A DNA stretch of 64,000 nucleotides from Enterovibrio qingdaonensis (GTDB lineage Bacteria > Pseudomonadota > Gammaproteobacteria > Enterobacterales > Vibrionaceae), in the NCBI RefSeq assembly GCF_028683135.1, contig NZ_JAJUBB010000007.1, positions 124,001 to 188,000 of the forward strand. The letters run 5' to 3'. The notes below the pieces were generated by a model, which saw nothing but the letters and a program-made list of their open reading frames with translations, did not search any database and had not been told where the DNA came from. Both the position numbers and the translations under genes were made by a program. Below are positions 16,401 to 25,481 of this stretch, piece after piece (the first letter of the stretch is position 1; the number at the start of each line of letters is the position of its first letter).

Positions 16401-16416
16401 TGGCACGCAATTTGTT
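16401..16416 (+). promoter_or_regulatory. Sigma-54 promoter of the flgB operon
   Basis: TGGCACGCAATTTGTT matches the sigma-54 consensus TGGCAC-N5-TTGCW with one change in the -12 element (TTGT). It lies 41 bp upstream of the flgB ATG. LafK (46818-48149) is the obvious activator in the same cluster. Confidence 0.75.
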
Positions 16417-16456
16417 TGTCTCTACCAGTATTAGAGGAAATATGAAGGAGAGACGC

Positions 16457-16819
16457 ATGGCAATCACGTTTAATGATGCGTTAGGTGTGCACCCGGATGC
16501 GTTAAATTTTCGCGTTCAGCGTACCAAAGTCCTTGCGAGTAACCTAGCGAATGTTGACACGCCAGGCTATCTCGCCAGAGACCTTAGCTTTACCACAGTG
16601 ATGAGTCAGCTATCGCCAAATGGGGTAGGGAAACCTCTCCCTCATATGCAGATTTCTGCCCAGTATTCCGTGCCGTACCAGAACAGCAAAAACGGAAACA
16701 CCGTTGAGCTGGGGGTTGAACAAGCCAAGTTCACCCAGAACAACATGGATTTTCAAACCAGCCTGACCTTTTTGAACATGAAGTTCAGCGGGCTGGCAAA
16801 AGTGATTGAAGGACGTTAA
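16457..16819 (+). CDS. flgB: Flagellar basal-body rod protein FlgB
   Basis: This 120-residue proximal rod subunit begins at the ATG after AAGGAG (16445-16450); a longer upstream frame exists but lacks such a site. The typical RVQRTKVLASNLANVDTPGY segment near residue 20 is the conserved axial-protein N-terminal motif. The protein is exported without a signal peptide by the flagellar type III apparatus. It is first of the flgBCDEFGHIJKL operon under the sigma-54 promoter at 16401. Confidence 0.95.
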   Translation: MAITFNDALGVHPDALNFRVQRTKVLASNLANVDTPGYLARDLSFTTVMSQLSPNGVGKPLPHMQISAQYSVPYQNSKNGNTVELGVEQAKFTQNNMDFQTSLTFLNMKFSGLAKVIEGR

Positions 16820-16821
16820 TC

Positions 16822-17256
16822 GTGGCTTTCACCGATATCTACACCATTGCAGGTTCAGCAATGACTGCGCAAACCGTACGACTCAATACGGTTGCCAGTA
16901 ACCTTGCAAACGCCGATGCCGTGTCGGCAAACCCAGATGATGCTTACAAAGCTCTCAAGCCAGTATTTGCAACTGTTTATAGCAACACGCAATTAGTCGC
17001 AGGGGAAAACATGTACCCCAATGCCGAAGTTCGAATTGTCGATGTGGTTGAAGGGCAAAATCAGGCTGAAAAGCGTTTCGAACCTAACAATCCGTTAGCG
17101 AACAACGAAGGTTATGTTTACTACCCAGGTATTGATGTGGTGTCAGAAATGGCCGACATGATGTCAGCAACCCGCTCGTTTGAAACCAATGTTGAAGTCA
17201 TGGCAAACGTAAAGAGCATGCAGCAAGGGCTGCTTAAATTAGGACAAGGCAGCTAA
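16822..17256 (+). CDS. flgC: Flagellar basal-body rod protein FlgC
   Basis: This 144-residue rod subunit has the N-terminal axial motif RLNTVASNLANAD and a C-terminal helix (VVSEMADMMSATRSFETNVEVM). The start is GTG, 2 bp after the flgB stop. Its stop overlaps the flgD start as TAATG, so the genes are translationally linked. It forms the proximal rod with FlgB and FlgF. Confidence 0.95.
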   Translation: MAFTDIYTIAGSAMTAQTVRLNTVASNLANADAVSANPDDAYKALKPVFATVYSNTQLVAGENMYPNAEVRIVDVVEGQNQAEKRFEPNNPLANNEGYVYYPGIDVVSEMADMMSATRSFETNVEVMANVKSMQQGLLKLGQGS

Positions 17257-17936
17257 TGAGTATTGCACATTACACCGCACTATCAGCGGACTCGCCAGTT
17301 AACGCGCGAAGTGAAGAGGCCGCAGTTTCTGCCAACCCAATGGACATGAACAGTTCTTCTTCACTGCAAAATGAATTCATTACCCTGATGGTGGCGCAAA
17401 TTCAGAATCAGGATCCGCTAAATCCCCTTGATGGAACCGAATACGTCAGTCAACTCGCGCAGTTTTCTCAAGTGCAGAGCATGGAGAACATGTCTGGGCT
17501 GATGCAAAACAGCATGGTGCTCCTCGATAACATGCAAGTGCTGTCAACGGCGGGATTAGTCGGTGAAACCGTGTACGTGTCCAGTGACAAGTTTGAACTG
17601 GGTGAAGACATTCAAAGCGGAAAAATTGAGCTTGAGCATGCGTCTAACCAAGTCACTTTGGTCGTAAAAGATGCATACGGTCAGACCAAAGAAGTCCCGC
17701 TTGGCGCGCATGGGGCAGGTGATGTCGACTTTTCCATTGACCCCGAAGAGTTGGGGTTGAAACCGGGAGAGTACACGGTGTCAGTCAAGGTTCAAGACGG
17801 TCAGGACAGCCCGAATATTTTGCTCGCCGGAAAGGTTGAGCAGGTCAGAATTCCAAGCACCGGCGGTGCGGCATTGGTCAACATCACGGGTGTAGGCAAT
17901 GTTCCTTTCTATCAAATCACGCAGTTTGGCGCATAA
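17256..17936 (+). CDS. flgD: Flagellar hook cap/assembly protein FlgD
   Basis: This 226-residue protein has the N-terminal FlgD signature LQNEFITLMVAQIQNQDPLNP at about residues 37-57, followed by TEYVSQLAQFSQVQ. A C-terminal beta-rich FlgD Tudor/Ig-like part follows. It caps the growing hook and directs FlgE polymerisation, and is then discarded. It overlaps flgC by one base and lies 24 bp before flgE. Confidence 0.95.
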   Translation: MSIAHYTALSADSPVNARSEEAAVSANPMDMNSSSSLQNEFITLMVAQIQNQDPLNPLDGTEYVSQLAQFSQVQSMENMSGLMQNSMVLLDNMQVLSTAGLVGETVYVSSDKFELGEDIQSGKIELEHASNQVTLVVKDAYGQTKEVPLGAHGAGDVDFSIDPEELGLKPGEYTVSVKVQDGQDSPNILLAGKVEQVRIPSTGGAALVNITGVGNVPFYQITQFGA

Positions 17937-17960
17937 CCAAGCACGAGTCAGAGGTAATTC

Positions 17961-19157
17961 ATGAGTTTTAATATTGCACTGAGTGGTCTGGATGCGACCA
18001 ACACAGAACTGAACACCATCAGCCATAACATTGCGAATGCGTCTACGCATGGCTTCAAAGGTGCGCGCACAGAGTTTTCAGCGGTTTACAACGGCATGCA
18101 GCCGGGTGGCGTTGAAGTTGCGTCTATTTCTCAGAACTTTGATAAGAACGGCTCGGTATCAGGTACGGGCCGCTCTATGGATCTTGCGATCAATGGTACA
18201 GGCTTCTTTGTAACAAAAGACACCGCAGGCCAAATGGTTTACACCCGAGCGGGTGTGTTCGGTACGGATAAAGACAACTTTATCGTGTCGAACATGGGCA
18301 CCAAGCTTCAAGGTTACAGTGTTGATGGCAATGGCAACCTATTGACGGGTTCAGTGGGTGCCATGGAAGTATCCACATCTTCACTGGCGGCAAAAGCGAC
18401 AGACAAGTTGGACTTTATCGCTAACTTTGATGCGAGCGCGGAGGCCATCGACCTGACTGCTACGCCGTTTGACCCTAACGATACAGGGACTTTCAATTCT
18501 TCATACACGTCAAAAGTCTATGACTCCCTAGGTAACTCTCACACTGTCACCCAGTACTTTACGAAAACCGCAGATAACGCGTGGGAAGTGAATGTGCAGG
18601 TTGATGGCAGCCCAACGCCCGTTGAAACCATTCCTGTCACCTTCAATGAAGACGGCACGCTAAATTCGCCGACTGGGGCTTTCAACATCTCGTTCCCTGC
18701 TGCGGGTGCCAACCCGATGAGCATTGATATTGACCTAGCTGGAAGCACGCAGTTTGGTGCAACGTTTGGTGTGAGCACCAACAGTCCAAATGGATACACA
18801 TCCGGCGATTTGGCGGGTATTCGCGTTGAAGATAACGGCATGGTGTACGCGACATACACCAATGGCCAATCTCAGCTTCAAGGTCAGGTTGTGCTGGCAG
18901 ATTTCGCTAACCCACAAGGTCTTGCGAGTGTGAACGGTACTGGCTGGACGCAAAGCTATAGCTCTGGCTCGCCAATCATTGGTGTTCCAGGTGCAGGTAC
19001 GCTAGGCGGGTTAACGCCGGGTGCACTGGAAGGCTCTAACGTGGATTTGACGAGTGAGCTGGTGAACTTGATGACGGCACAACGTAACTATCAGGCCAAC
19101 GCCAAAACCATTTCGACCAGTGATCAACTCACTCAGGCTCTGTTTAACGCTATCTAA
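17961..19157 (+). CDS. flgE: Flagellar hook protein FlgE
   Basis: This 398-residue protein starts with the hook motif MSFNIALSGLDATNTELNTISHNIANAST and ends with the coiled C-terminal LTSELVNLMTAQRNYQANAKTIST. The middle beta domains (about 90-340) form the hook surface. Length is in the normal range. It is exported by the type III gate, with hook length measured by FliK (32254-33306). Confidence 0.96.
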   Translation: MSFNIALSGLDATNTELNTISHNIANASTHGFKGARTEFSAVYNGMQPGGVEVASISQNFDKNGSVSGTGRSMDLAINGTGFFVTKDTAGQMVYTRAGVFGTDKDNFIVSNMGTKLQGYSVDGNGNLLTGSVGAMEVSTSSLAAKATDKLDFIANFDASAEAIDLTATPFDPNDTGTFNSSYTSKVYDSLGNSHTVTQYFTKTADNAWEVNVQVDGSPTPVETIPVTFNEDGTLNSPTGAFNISFPAAGANPMSIDIDLAGSTQFGATFGVSTNSPNGYTSGDLAGIRVEDNGMVYATYTNGQSQLQGQVVLADFANPQGLASVNGTGWTQSYSSGSPIIGVPGAGTLGGLTPGALEGSNVDLTSELVNLMTAQRNYQANAKTISTSDQLTQALFNAI

Positions 19158-19168
19158 CGGAGTTTGAC

Positions 19169-19903
19169 ATGGACAGTTTGTTATTTACCGCTGCGTCAGG
19201 CGCCAGCCGCGTTTTAAAAGCACAACACGTGCGATCAAACAACTTGTCGAATGCGGATACCGCAGGCTTTCGCGCGGACATGGAACGCGTACAGAGCATG
19301 CAACTGCAAGGTTCGGGGTTTGATGGACGTACATTAGCCGTGACGAACTCTGCAATGACGCGCTTTGATGCGGGTGATGCGGTTAAAACCGGCAGACCGC
19401 TTGATGTTGCCGTCATGGGCGAGGGTTTCTTCGCGGTGCAAACCCCTGTGGGAAATGAAGCCTATACCCGTGCCGGTAACATCAAAGTCGACAATTTTGG
19501 TGCCATGAGTGTCAACGGTTTCCCTGTCGTGGGGGCGGATGGCGCGCCGATGGAATTGCCGGAATTTGAGAAAGTCGAAGTGAGCGAGCGCGGCGTGGTC
19601 ACTGTGCTTCCGCCGGGCGGTGGTGCAGAAATGCAGGTCGGTACGCTTAAGCTGGTTAATCCGCAAATCAATCAACTTCAAAAAGAAAGTGATGGCTTGC
19701 TGCACAGTCTCGACGGCGCACCGTTTGATGTTGACCCGACAGTACAGGTTGCTTCAGAACACATTGAAAGCAGTAACGTTTCTGCCATTGATGAGCTGGT
19801 GGGCGTGATGTCACTGACCCGCAACTTCGAAATGCAAATTCGCATGATGAAAACCGCAGAAACCCTTGCTCAAGCAGGCAATAAATTGATGGCAGCGCGT
19901 TAG
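19169..19903 (+). CDS. flgF: Flagellar basal-body rod protein FlgF
   Basis: This 244-residue rod protein has the N-terminal MDSLLFTAASGASRVLKAQ and SNNLSNADTAGFRADM, the central GRPLDVAVMGEGFFAV and a C-terminal SNVSAIDELVGVMSLTRNFEMQIRMM. The ATG follows CGGAG. It is part of the proximal rod next to FlgG and sits in the expected place between flgE and flgG. Confidence 0.95.
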   Translation: MDSLLFTAASGASRVLKAQHVRSNNLSNADTAGFRADMERVQSMQLQGSGFDGRTLAVTNSAMTRFDAGDAVKTGRPLDVAVMGEGFFAVQTPVGNEAYTRAGNIKVDNFGAMSVNGFPVVGADGAPMELPEFEKVEVSERGVVTVLPPGGGAEMQVGTLKLVNPQINQLQKESDGLLHSLDGAPFDVDPTVQVASEHIESSNVSAIDELVGVMSLTRNFEMQIRMMKTAETLAQAGNKLMAAR

Positions 19904-19929
19904 TCGCTGCCAACAAAGGAGTAGTAAAC

Positions 19930-20715
19930 ATGCACTCATCTTTATGGGTCAGTAAAACGGGAATGGCCGCCCAAGACACCAAAATGACGGCGATTTCAAA
20001 CAACCTCGCGAACGTAAATACCGTCGGCTTTAAACGTGACCGTGTTGTGTTTGAAGACTTGTTCTACAGCATTCAACGCCAGCCTGGTGCACAAGTTGAT
20101 GACATCAACCAGCTTCCTAGCGGCGTTCAGCTAGGCAGTGGTGTCCGTGTTGTAGGTACACAGAAAGTGTTTACCCAAGGCAATACCCAAAACACCAGCC
20201 AAGAGCTTGATATGGCTGTGATGGGACAAGGCTTTTTTCAGATTGAAAACTCAGACGGCGAGATCATGTACTCCCGCAACGGGCAGTTTCATGTTAACTC
20301 GGAAGGCCTGATGGTGAACACGCAAGGTCTGCCGTTAGAGCCGCAAGTTCAAATTCCAGACAATGCGTTGTCGGTCTCTGTGGGTGTTGATGGTCGCGTA
20401 ACTGTGACCACGGCTGGTGACCCTGCGCCGCAAGATATTGGTCAGATTACCCTAGCGAAATTTATCAATCCAGCGGGTCTGGAAGCCGTTGGCGGTAACT
20501 TGTTCCGCGAAACTGAAGCCAGTGGTATGGCAGAAGAATTGGTCGCAGGTCAAGACGGCGCGGGCAGCATTAAACAAGGCGCGTTGGAAGGTTCCAATGT
20601 GCAGGTTGTGGAAGAGATGGTCGACATGATCACGACACAACGCGCTTACGAAATGAATGCGAAAGTCGTTTCAGCGGCGGATGACATGCTCAAGTTTGTT
20701 GCGCAGTCAGTTTAA
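19930..20715 (+). CDS. flgG: Distal rod protein FlgG
   Basis: This 261-residue protein, the usual FlgG length, has MHSSLWVSKTGMAAQDTKMTAISNNLANVNTVGFKRDRVVFEDL at the N-terminus. It includes the FlgG-specific insertion near residues 38-60 and a C-terminal GSNVQVVEEMVDMITTQRAYEMNAKV. It forms the distal rod that passes through the P and L rings. AAAGGAG precedes the start. Confidence 0.96.
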   Translation: MHSSLWVSKTGMAAQDTKMTAISNNLANVNTVGFKRDRVVFEDLFYSIQRQPGAQVDDINQLPSGVQLGSGVRVVGTQKVFTQGNTQNTSQELDMAVMGQGFFQIENSDGEIMYSRNGQFHVNSEGLMVNTQGLPLEPQVQIPDNALSVSVGVDGRVTVTTAGDPAPQDIGQITLAKFINPAGLEAVGGNLFRETEASGMAEELVAGQDGAGSIKQGALEGSNVQVVEEMVDMITTQRAYEMNAKVVSAADDMLKFVAQSV

Positions 20716-20739
20716 CGACGGCGTAAAAGGTGTAATGAA

Positions 20740-21432
20740 ATGGTGATGATAAAGAAACGTGCAATATCTGGGTTTGCTAAAAGCTGGGTAGTGTTGCTGG
20801 CAGTGTTAGCGGGGTGTTCGGCACGTCCGGAATTTGCGCCGCCAAAGCCGGATAATGCGGATTACGCACCGCCTGTGTTGGATTACTCACTGCCGGAGGC
20901 AACAGATGGCAGCCTCTATCGTCATCAATACACCATGACACTGTTTCAGGATCGCCGCGCGTATCGCGTTGGCGATATCCTGACGGTAATGCTGACCGAA
21001 GAAACAGAGTCGAGTAAGAAGGCCGATACCAGCTACAACAAAAACGCAGGTGTAGGCTTTGTCGCGCCCGTTTTTGGTTCTAACAGCATTGACGCGGCAG
21101 TGAATATCGACGCAGACCGTAATTTCGATGGCAGCGCATCGAGCTCTCAAGGCAATAAATTACAAGGTGCGATCACCGTGACCGTGCACGAGGTATTGCC
21201 GAATGGCGTACTGCGTATCAGCGGTGAAAAGTGGCTTCGCTTGAATCAAGGGGATGAGTTTATTCGTCTTACCGGCATTGTCCGTGTTGATGATATTAAC
21301 CGAAGCAATCAGATTTCCTCCCTGCGTATTGGTGACGCTCGTATTACCTATGCTGGTCGTGGTGCACTGGCAGACAGCAATGCATCGGGTTGGTTGACCC
21401 AGTTCTTCAATTCTCCATGGATGCCGTTTTAA
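20740..21432 (+). CDS. flgH: Flagellar L-ring lipoprotein FlgH
   Basis: This 230-residue protein has a signal peptide ending in lipobox LAGC (Cys26). The FlgH core is RAYRVGDILTVMLTEETESSKKADTSYNK and later LPNGVLRISGEKWLRLNQGDEFIRLTGIVR. It forms the L ring in the outer membrane. The stop overlaps the flgI start (TAATG). Confidence 0.95.
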   Translation: MVMIKKRAISGFAKSWVVLLAVLAGCSARPEFAPPKPDNADYAPPVLDYSLPEATDGSLYRHQYTMTLFQDRRAYRVGDILTVMLTEETESSKKADTSYNKNAGVGFVAPVFGSNSIDAAVNIDADRNFDGSASSSQGNKLQGAITVTVHEVLPNGVLRISGEKWLRLNQGDEFIRLTGIVRVDDINRSNQISSLRIGDARITYAGRGALADSNASGWLTQFFNSPWMPF

Positions 21433-22553
21433 TGAAACAATACAAAACCCTACTGTCTTCGCTTTTGATTTTTCTATCAATGGGGTTATCAACGACGGCA
21501 CAGGCAGAATCAGAGATCCCCATTATGGATCTGGTGGATATCCAGGGCATTCGCCAAAACCAGTTGGTCGGTTACGGCCTTGTCGTGGGTTTGGATGGTC
21601 AGGGTGACCGAAACCAAGTCCAATTTACGTCGCAGTCGATCACTAACATGTTGCGCCAATTTGGTGTGCAAATAGACGCGAATTCCGATCCAAAACTTCG
21701 CAATGTGGCGTCCGTCAGTGTCACGGCGGTTGTAGATCCTCACGTTGGGCCGGGCCAAACATTAAACGTTGTCGTGTCATCCATCGGGGATGCGAAAAGT
21801 TTGCGTGGCGGAACATTGTTGCTTACGCCAATGCGCGGTATTGATGGGGAAGTCTATGCCGTGGCGCAAGGAAACGTGGTGGTTGGAGGCCTGACCGCAG
21901 AAGGGCGCAGTGGCTCAAAAACCACGGTCAACACACCGACATCGGGTCGCATTCCTAACGGTGCCACGCTGGAACGTGAGATCCCATCTGACTTCAATTC
22001 AAAAGAAACCATCACGCTGAATTTGCGTAAAGCGAGCTTCACAACGGCGAAGAATATCGCGCGTGAGATCAACGATACCTTCGGGCCAAATGTCGCTACC
22101 GCCATCAATAACGGCCGGATTGAAATGCAGGCACCGAAAGACACACAGCAACGCGTCATTATGCTGTCGATGTTAGAAGAGATGCGTGTAGAGGAAGGCC
22201 GAAAGCCCGCCCGCGTTGTGTTTAACTCCCGGACAGGCACCGTCGTCATCGGTCAAAACGTAAAAGTCGGTGAGGCGGCAGTCAGCCACGGAAGTTTGAC
22301 TGTCACTATTTCTGAAACCCAGCAGGTGAGCCAGCCGAATGCGTTTGCCGATGGGGAAACAGTGACAGTTGATAACTCAGAAATTGATATCGATGAAGCA
22401 GAAGCGCAGATGGTGATCTGGCCAAAAGGCACAGAACTTAGCACCATCGTGAATGCGGTCAACAGCTTAGGCGCAACCCCCACTGACCTGATGTCAATTC
22501 TTCAAGCCTTGCACGAGGCTGGCGCATTGAACGCAGAACTCGTCGTGATTTAA
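21432..22553 (+). CDS. flgI: Flagellar P-ring protein FlgI
   Basis: This 373-residue protein starts at the ATG at 21432, overlapping the flgH stop by one base; a longer frame from 21390 lies inside flgH. A signal peptide of about 26 residues ends TAQA. Conserved parts include IPIMDLVDIQGIRQNQLVGYGLVVGLDGQGDR, PRNVASV-type beta repeats and LMSILQALHEAGALNAELVVI at the C-terminus. It polymerises as the periplasmic P ring, helped by FlgA. Confidence 0.95.
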   Translation: MKQYKTLLSSLLIFLSMGLSTTAQAESEIPIMDLVDIQGIRQNQLVGYGLVVGLDGQGDRNQVQFTSQSITNMLRQFGVQIDANSDPKLRNVASVSVTAVVDPHVGPGQTLNVVVSSIGDAKSLRGGTLLLTPMRGIDGEVYAVAQGNVVVGGLTAEGRSGSKTTVNTPTSGRIPNGATLEREIPSDFNSKETITLNLRKASFTTAKNIAREINDTFGPNVATAINNGRIEMQAPKDTQQRVIMLSMLEEMRVEEGRKPARVVFNSRTGTVVIGQNVKVGEAAVSHGSLTVTISETQQVSQPNAFADGETVTVDNSEIDIDEAEAQMVIWPKGTELSTIVNAVNSLGATPTDLMSILQALHEAGALNAELVVI

Positions 22554-22563
22554 GGGCAACGCA

Positions 22564-23175
22564 ATGAACCTAGATGGATTAAAAGAACAAGCGCAGTGGT
22601 CTTCCATGCTGTATCACGATAATAAAGCACTCACAAACATCAAGCACAGTAGCGAACAACAAGGCGCGTTAGAGCAAGTAGCAGGGCAGTTTGAAGCCAT
22701 GTTTTTGCAATTGGTGCTGCGTCAGATGCGCAGCAGCAGTGATGCACTCGCTGATGAAGATAGCCCATTTTCCAGCCAGCAATATGGCGTATTTCGCGAC
22801 ATGTACGACGGGCAATTAGCGATTGAAATGGCAAAGAAACAACATGCAGGCATCGCCGATATGTTGGTGAAACAACTGGGGCCTTCTGCTTCTCCCTTTG
22901 CGGCGTTCCCAGCAAATTCAGAGCCTGTGGCCCCCATGAAAACAGACTCAGTTAATACCGCGGTACTCCGCGAATTCATTGCGCCAGCAGCGAATGATGA
23001 GTCTTGTGTGATTAAAGCGGAATCAAGATCACAATCACACATTGCTGCTGGGTTTAATGGCTGTAATTCCGTTAATAATCCGGGCTCAGAGGTCGCCTCT
23101 AATACAAAACAGCAGGTTGAAGTGTCCGTGAGTACCGCGTTTGCCCAACCGCTAATCAGAACTCTGGAGCCGTAA
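22564..23175 (+). CDS. flgJ: FlgJ rod-cap domain without the peptidoglycan hydrolase domain
   Basis: This 203-residue protein has the FlgJ N-terminal rod-binding domain at about 30-105 (LEQVAGQFEAMFLQLVLRQMRSSSDALADEDSPFSSQQYGVFRDMYDGQLAIEMAK). The second half is low-complexity with no glucosaminidase motif, whereas dual-domain FlgJ is about 310 residues. The hydrolytic role probably falls to the lytic transglycosylase at 12514-13218. The flgK start follows the stop directly. Confidence 0.9.
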   Translation: MNLDGLKEQAQWSSMLYHDNKALTNIKHSSEQQGALEQVAGQFEAMFLQLVLRQMRSSSDALADEDSPFSSQQYGVFRDMYDGQLAIEMAKKQHAGIADMLVKQLGPSASPFAAFPANSEPVAPMKTDSVNTAVLREFIAPAANDESCVIKAESRSQSHIAAGFNGCNSVNNPGSEVASNTKQQVEVSVSTAFAQPLIRTLEP

Positions 23176-24549
23176 ATGAACCTCGTCAATATCGCCATGT
23201 CTGGCCTTAATGCGAACAGTGTGGCGTTAAGTGTGACTGCACAAAACGTTGCCAACATCAATACGCCGGGATATAGCCGTCAGCAAGCCATGATGGCCTC
23301 GGTCGGCGGTTCAGCGTCAGACAGCCTCAGTGCTGGTATGGGCGTTGAGGTCACCAGTATTCGACGTGTTACCGACGACTTCTTGGTCAAACAGCTTTGG
23401 TCGACTAATAGCACAGCGTCTTATGCTGCACGTTACTCATCGAGCATGAGCCATTTGGAAAACACCTTAGGTGCTGACGGATTTAGCTTGTCGGCGGGTC
23501 TGGATTCCATGTTCGCGGCATTGAATGAGGCAACCACGAAACCCGAGTCTCAGCCATTACGCCAGCAAATCATCAACGAAGCGGAAGCGCTGTCTCGTCG
23601 TTTTAACGCCCTAAATGACGCAATGCACAGTCAACATAAAGACATGCATGATCAGAGAAATGCAGCGGTTTCCCACGCGAACAGCTTGTTAAACAACATT
23701 GCCGATCTAAACAAACAGTTGATGGAAGTTCAGGGGACAGGCGGAAGCTCAGCACAGCTTTTAGATACCCGCGACATGTTGATTGGTGAGCTTTCCAAAG
23801 TGATGGAAATTAAAACCACTGAACAACCCGATGGCTCTTTGCAAGTGACGCTAGCCAGCGGGCAACCCTTGGTCATGGGCGGCGAAGCGGGCCAACTAAA
23901 GTCCGTTACTCATACTGATGACGCGTATATGGCCGATCTTTATGTGGAGTTTGGTAACCAGTCATTCGCAGTAAGCGATTCTGTGGGTGGTGAACTGGGT
24001 GCGCTGAATGATTACCAAGCATCCGTCCTCAAACCGAACCAAGTGGCTATCAACGACATGGCAAAAGCCCTTGCCGATGAGGTCAACGCTGTTTTAGCCA
24101 CGGGTAAAGACTTGAATGGGAACGCAGGCCAGCCTTTGTTTACTTACGATCCGGCGAACCCAGCTAACAGCATCACAATCACAGACATCTCAGCCGAAGA
24201 ACTTGCGTTTTCTGCCGATGGCACCGCGGGTAACAGTGACGTTTTAAAAGACCTTATTGAACTGAGCAATAAGCCCGTTTCTGTTACTGGGTTTGGTAAT
24301 GTCTCTCTGAATGATGCGTTTACCGCGATGGTGGGTGAAACCGCCATTAAATCGCGCCAAGCCGCCGCCGATTACGAAGCAAAGGCAGCCATGAACAAAG
24401 AAGCTCTGACCCAGCGAAATAATCTCAGTGCGGTCAGTAGCAATGAAGAAGCCGGCAACCTGATGATGTTTGCCAATGTCCACAACGCAAACATGAAGGT
24501 GATCAGCACAGCAAACGAGCTGTTCAACTCTGTGCTTCAACTGTTTTAA
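23176..24549 (+). CDS. flgK: Hook-filament junction protein FlgK (HAP1)
   Basis: This 457-residue protein has the N-terminal FlgK pattern MNLVNIAMSGLNANSVALSVTAQNVANINTPGYSRQ and the C-terminal coiled segment with MMFANVHNANMKVISTANELFNSVLQLF. Its length is shorter than the 550-residue enteric form, with a reduced surface domain. It joins hook and filament with FlgL, and FlgN is its chaperone. It begins immediately after the flgJ stop. Confidence 0.95.
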   Translation: MNLVNIAMSGLNANSVALSVTAQNVANINTPGYSRQQAMMASVGGSASDSLSAGMGVEVTSIRRVTDDFLVKQLWSTNSTASYAARYSSSMSHLENTLGADGFSLSAGLDSMFAALNEATTKPESQPLRQQIINEAEALSRRFNALNDAMHSQHKDMHDQRNAAVSHANSLLNNIADLNKQLMEVQGTGGSSAQLLDTRDMLIGELSKVMEIKTTEQPDGSLQVTLASGQPLVMGGEAGQLKSVTHTDDAYMADLYVEFGNQSFAVSDSVGGELGALNDYQASVLKPNQVAINDMAKALADEVNAVLATGKDLNGNAGQPLFTYDPANPANSITITDISAEELAFSADGTAGNSDVLKDLIELSNKPVSVTGFGNVSLNDAFTAMVGETAIKSRQAAADYEAKAAMNKEALTQRNNLSAVSSNEEAGNLMMFANVHNANMKVISTANELFNSVLQLF

Positions 24550-24564
24550 GGATCGAGACTAATC

Positions 24565-25464
24565 ATGCGTATCAGTGATAATCAATTCAGTCAGATGATG
24601 CTTTCCAGCCTTCAGGTAAACAATGGTGGTTTGGGGCTAGTGTTGCAGCAAATGTCGACCGGAGACCGTTTGACCAAGCTGTCAGATGATCCAATGGCGT
24701 CGATCAAGCTGCTGAATTTGGAACGTGAGAGTGCAGCCATCGCGCAGTATCAAACCAATATCGCCAATCTAAATACAACACTGTCGAGTCAAGAAGTGCA
24801 TCTGGATTCTGTCGAGGAGAGCCTTCAAAGCATGCGTGAACTGGTGCTTTGGGGGGCCAACGGTTCATTAGCGGATGCCGATCGTGAAGGCATGATTTCA
24901 GAACTCGAAATTTTGCGTGATTCTGTCGCTTCTTCTTTTAACGCGCAGGACGAAGAAGGGCACTACTTGTTTGCGGGCACGAACTCAGATGCGCCCGCGA
25001 TTTCAAACGCAACGGGTGACTATGTCATTGATGGCAACAGTGATAAGCGCGTAGTGACGGTATCAAAAGGCGTGACCATGGAATCCAACATGACAGCGGC
25101 CGATATCGTTGATCTGGGCGGCGGTGAAAATGTACTCAATCAAATTGATGCCATGATTGAGGAGTTTAAGAATCCGACGGCTGACTTCCAATCGCAAATT
25201 GACGCGACACTGGGTGCCATTGATGGCACGCATACCAACGTATTGGGTGCGATGACAGAAGTGGGCGGTCGAATTAATAACCTCGATCTGATGGAAAGCA
25301 CGCACAGCGAAAATAAGTTGTTTGTTGACAAGGTTAACAGTGATATTTCAGCGCTTGATTACGGCGAGGCGTCTGTTCGCTTGAACAATTACTTGGCGGC
25401 GTTACAGGCTACTCAGGCCAGCTATGTCAAAATCAACGAGCTGAATTTGTTCGATAGAATCTAA
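24565..25464 (+). CDS. flgL: Hook-filament junction protein FlgL (HAP3)
   Basis: This 299-residue flagellin-family protein has an N-terminal coil (MRISDNQFSQMMLSSLQVNNGGLGLVLQQMSTGDRLTKLSDDPMASIKLLNLERE) and a C-terminal coil (EASVRLNNYLAALQATQASYVKINELNLFDRI). It links FlgK to the filament. It is the last recognised core gene of the flgB operon, with the LafW-like gene 17 bp downstream. Confidence 0.95.
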   Translation: MRISDNQFSQMMLSSLQVNNGGLGLVLQQMSTGDRLTKLSDDPMASIKLLNLERESAAIAQYQTNIANLNTTLSSQEVHLDSVEESLQSMRELVLWGANGSLADADREGMISELEILRDSVASSFNAQDEEGHYLFAGTNSDAPAISNATGDYVIDGNSDKRVVTVSKGVTMESNMTAADIVDLGGGENVLNQIDAMIEEFKNPTADFQSQIDATLGAIDGTHTNVLGAMTEVGGRINNLDLMESTHSENKLFVDKVNSDISALDYGEASVRLNNYLAALQATQASYVKINELNLFDRI

Positions 25465-25481
25465 GTAACAGGTAAGTTTTC

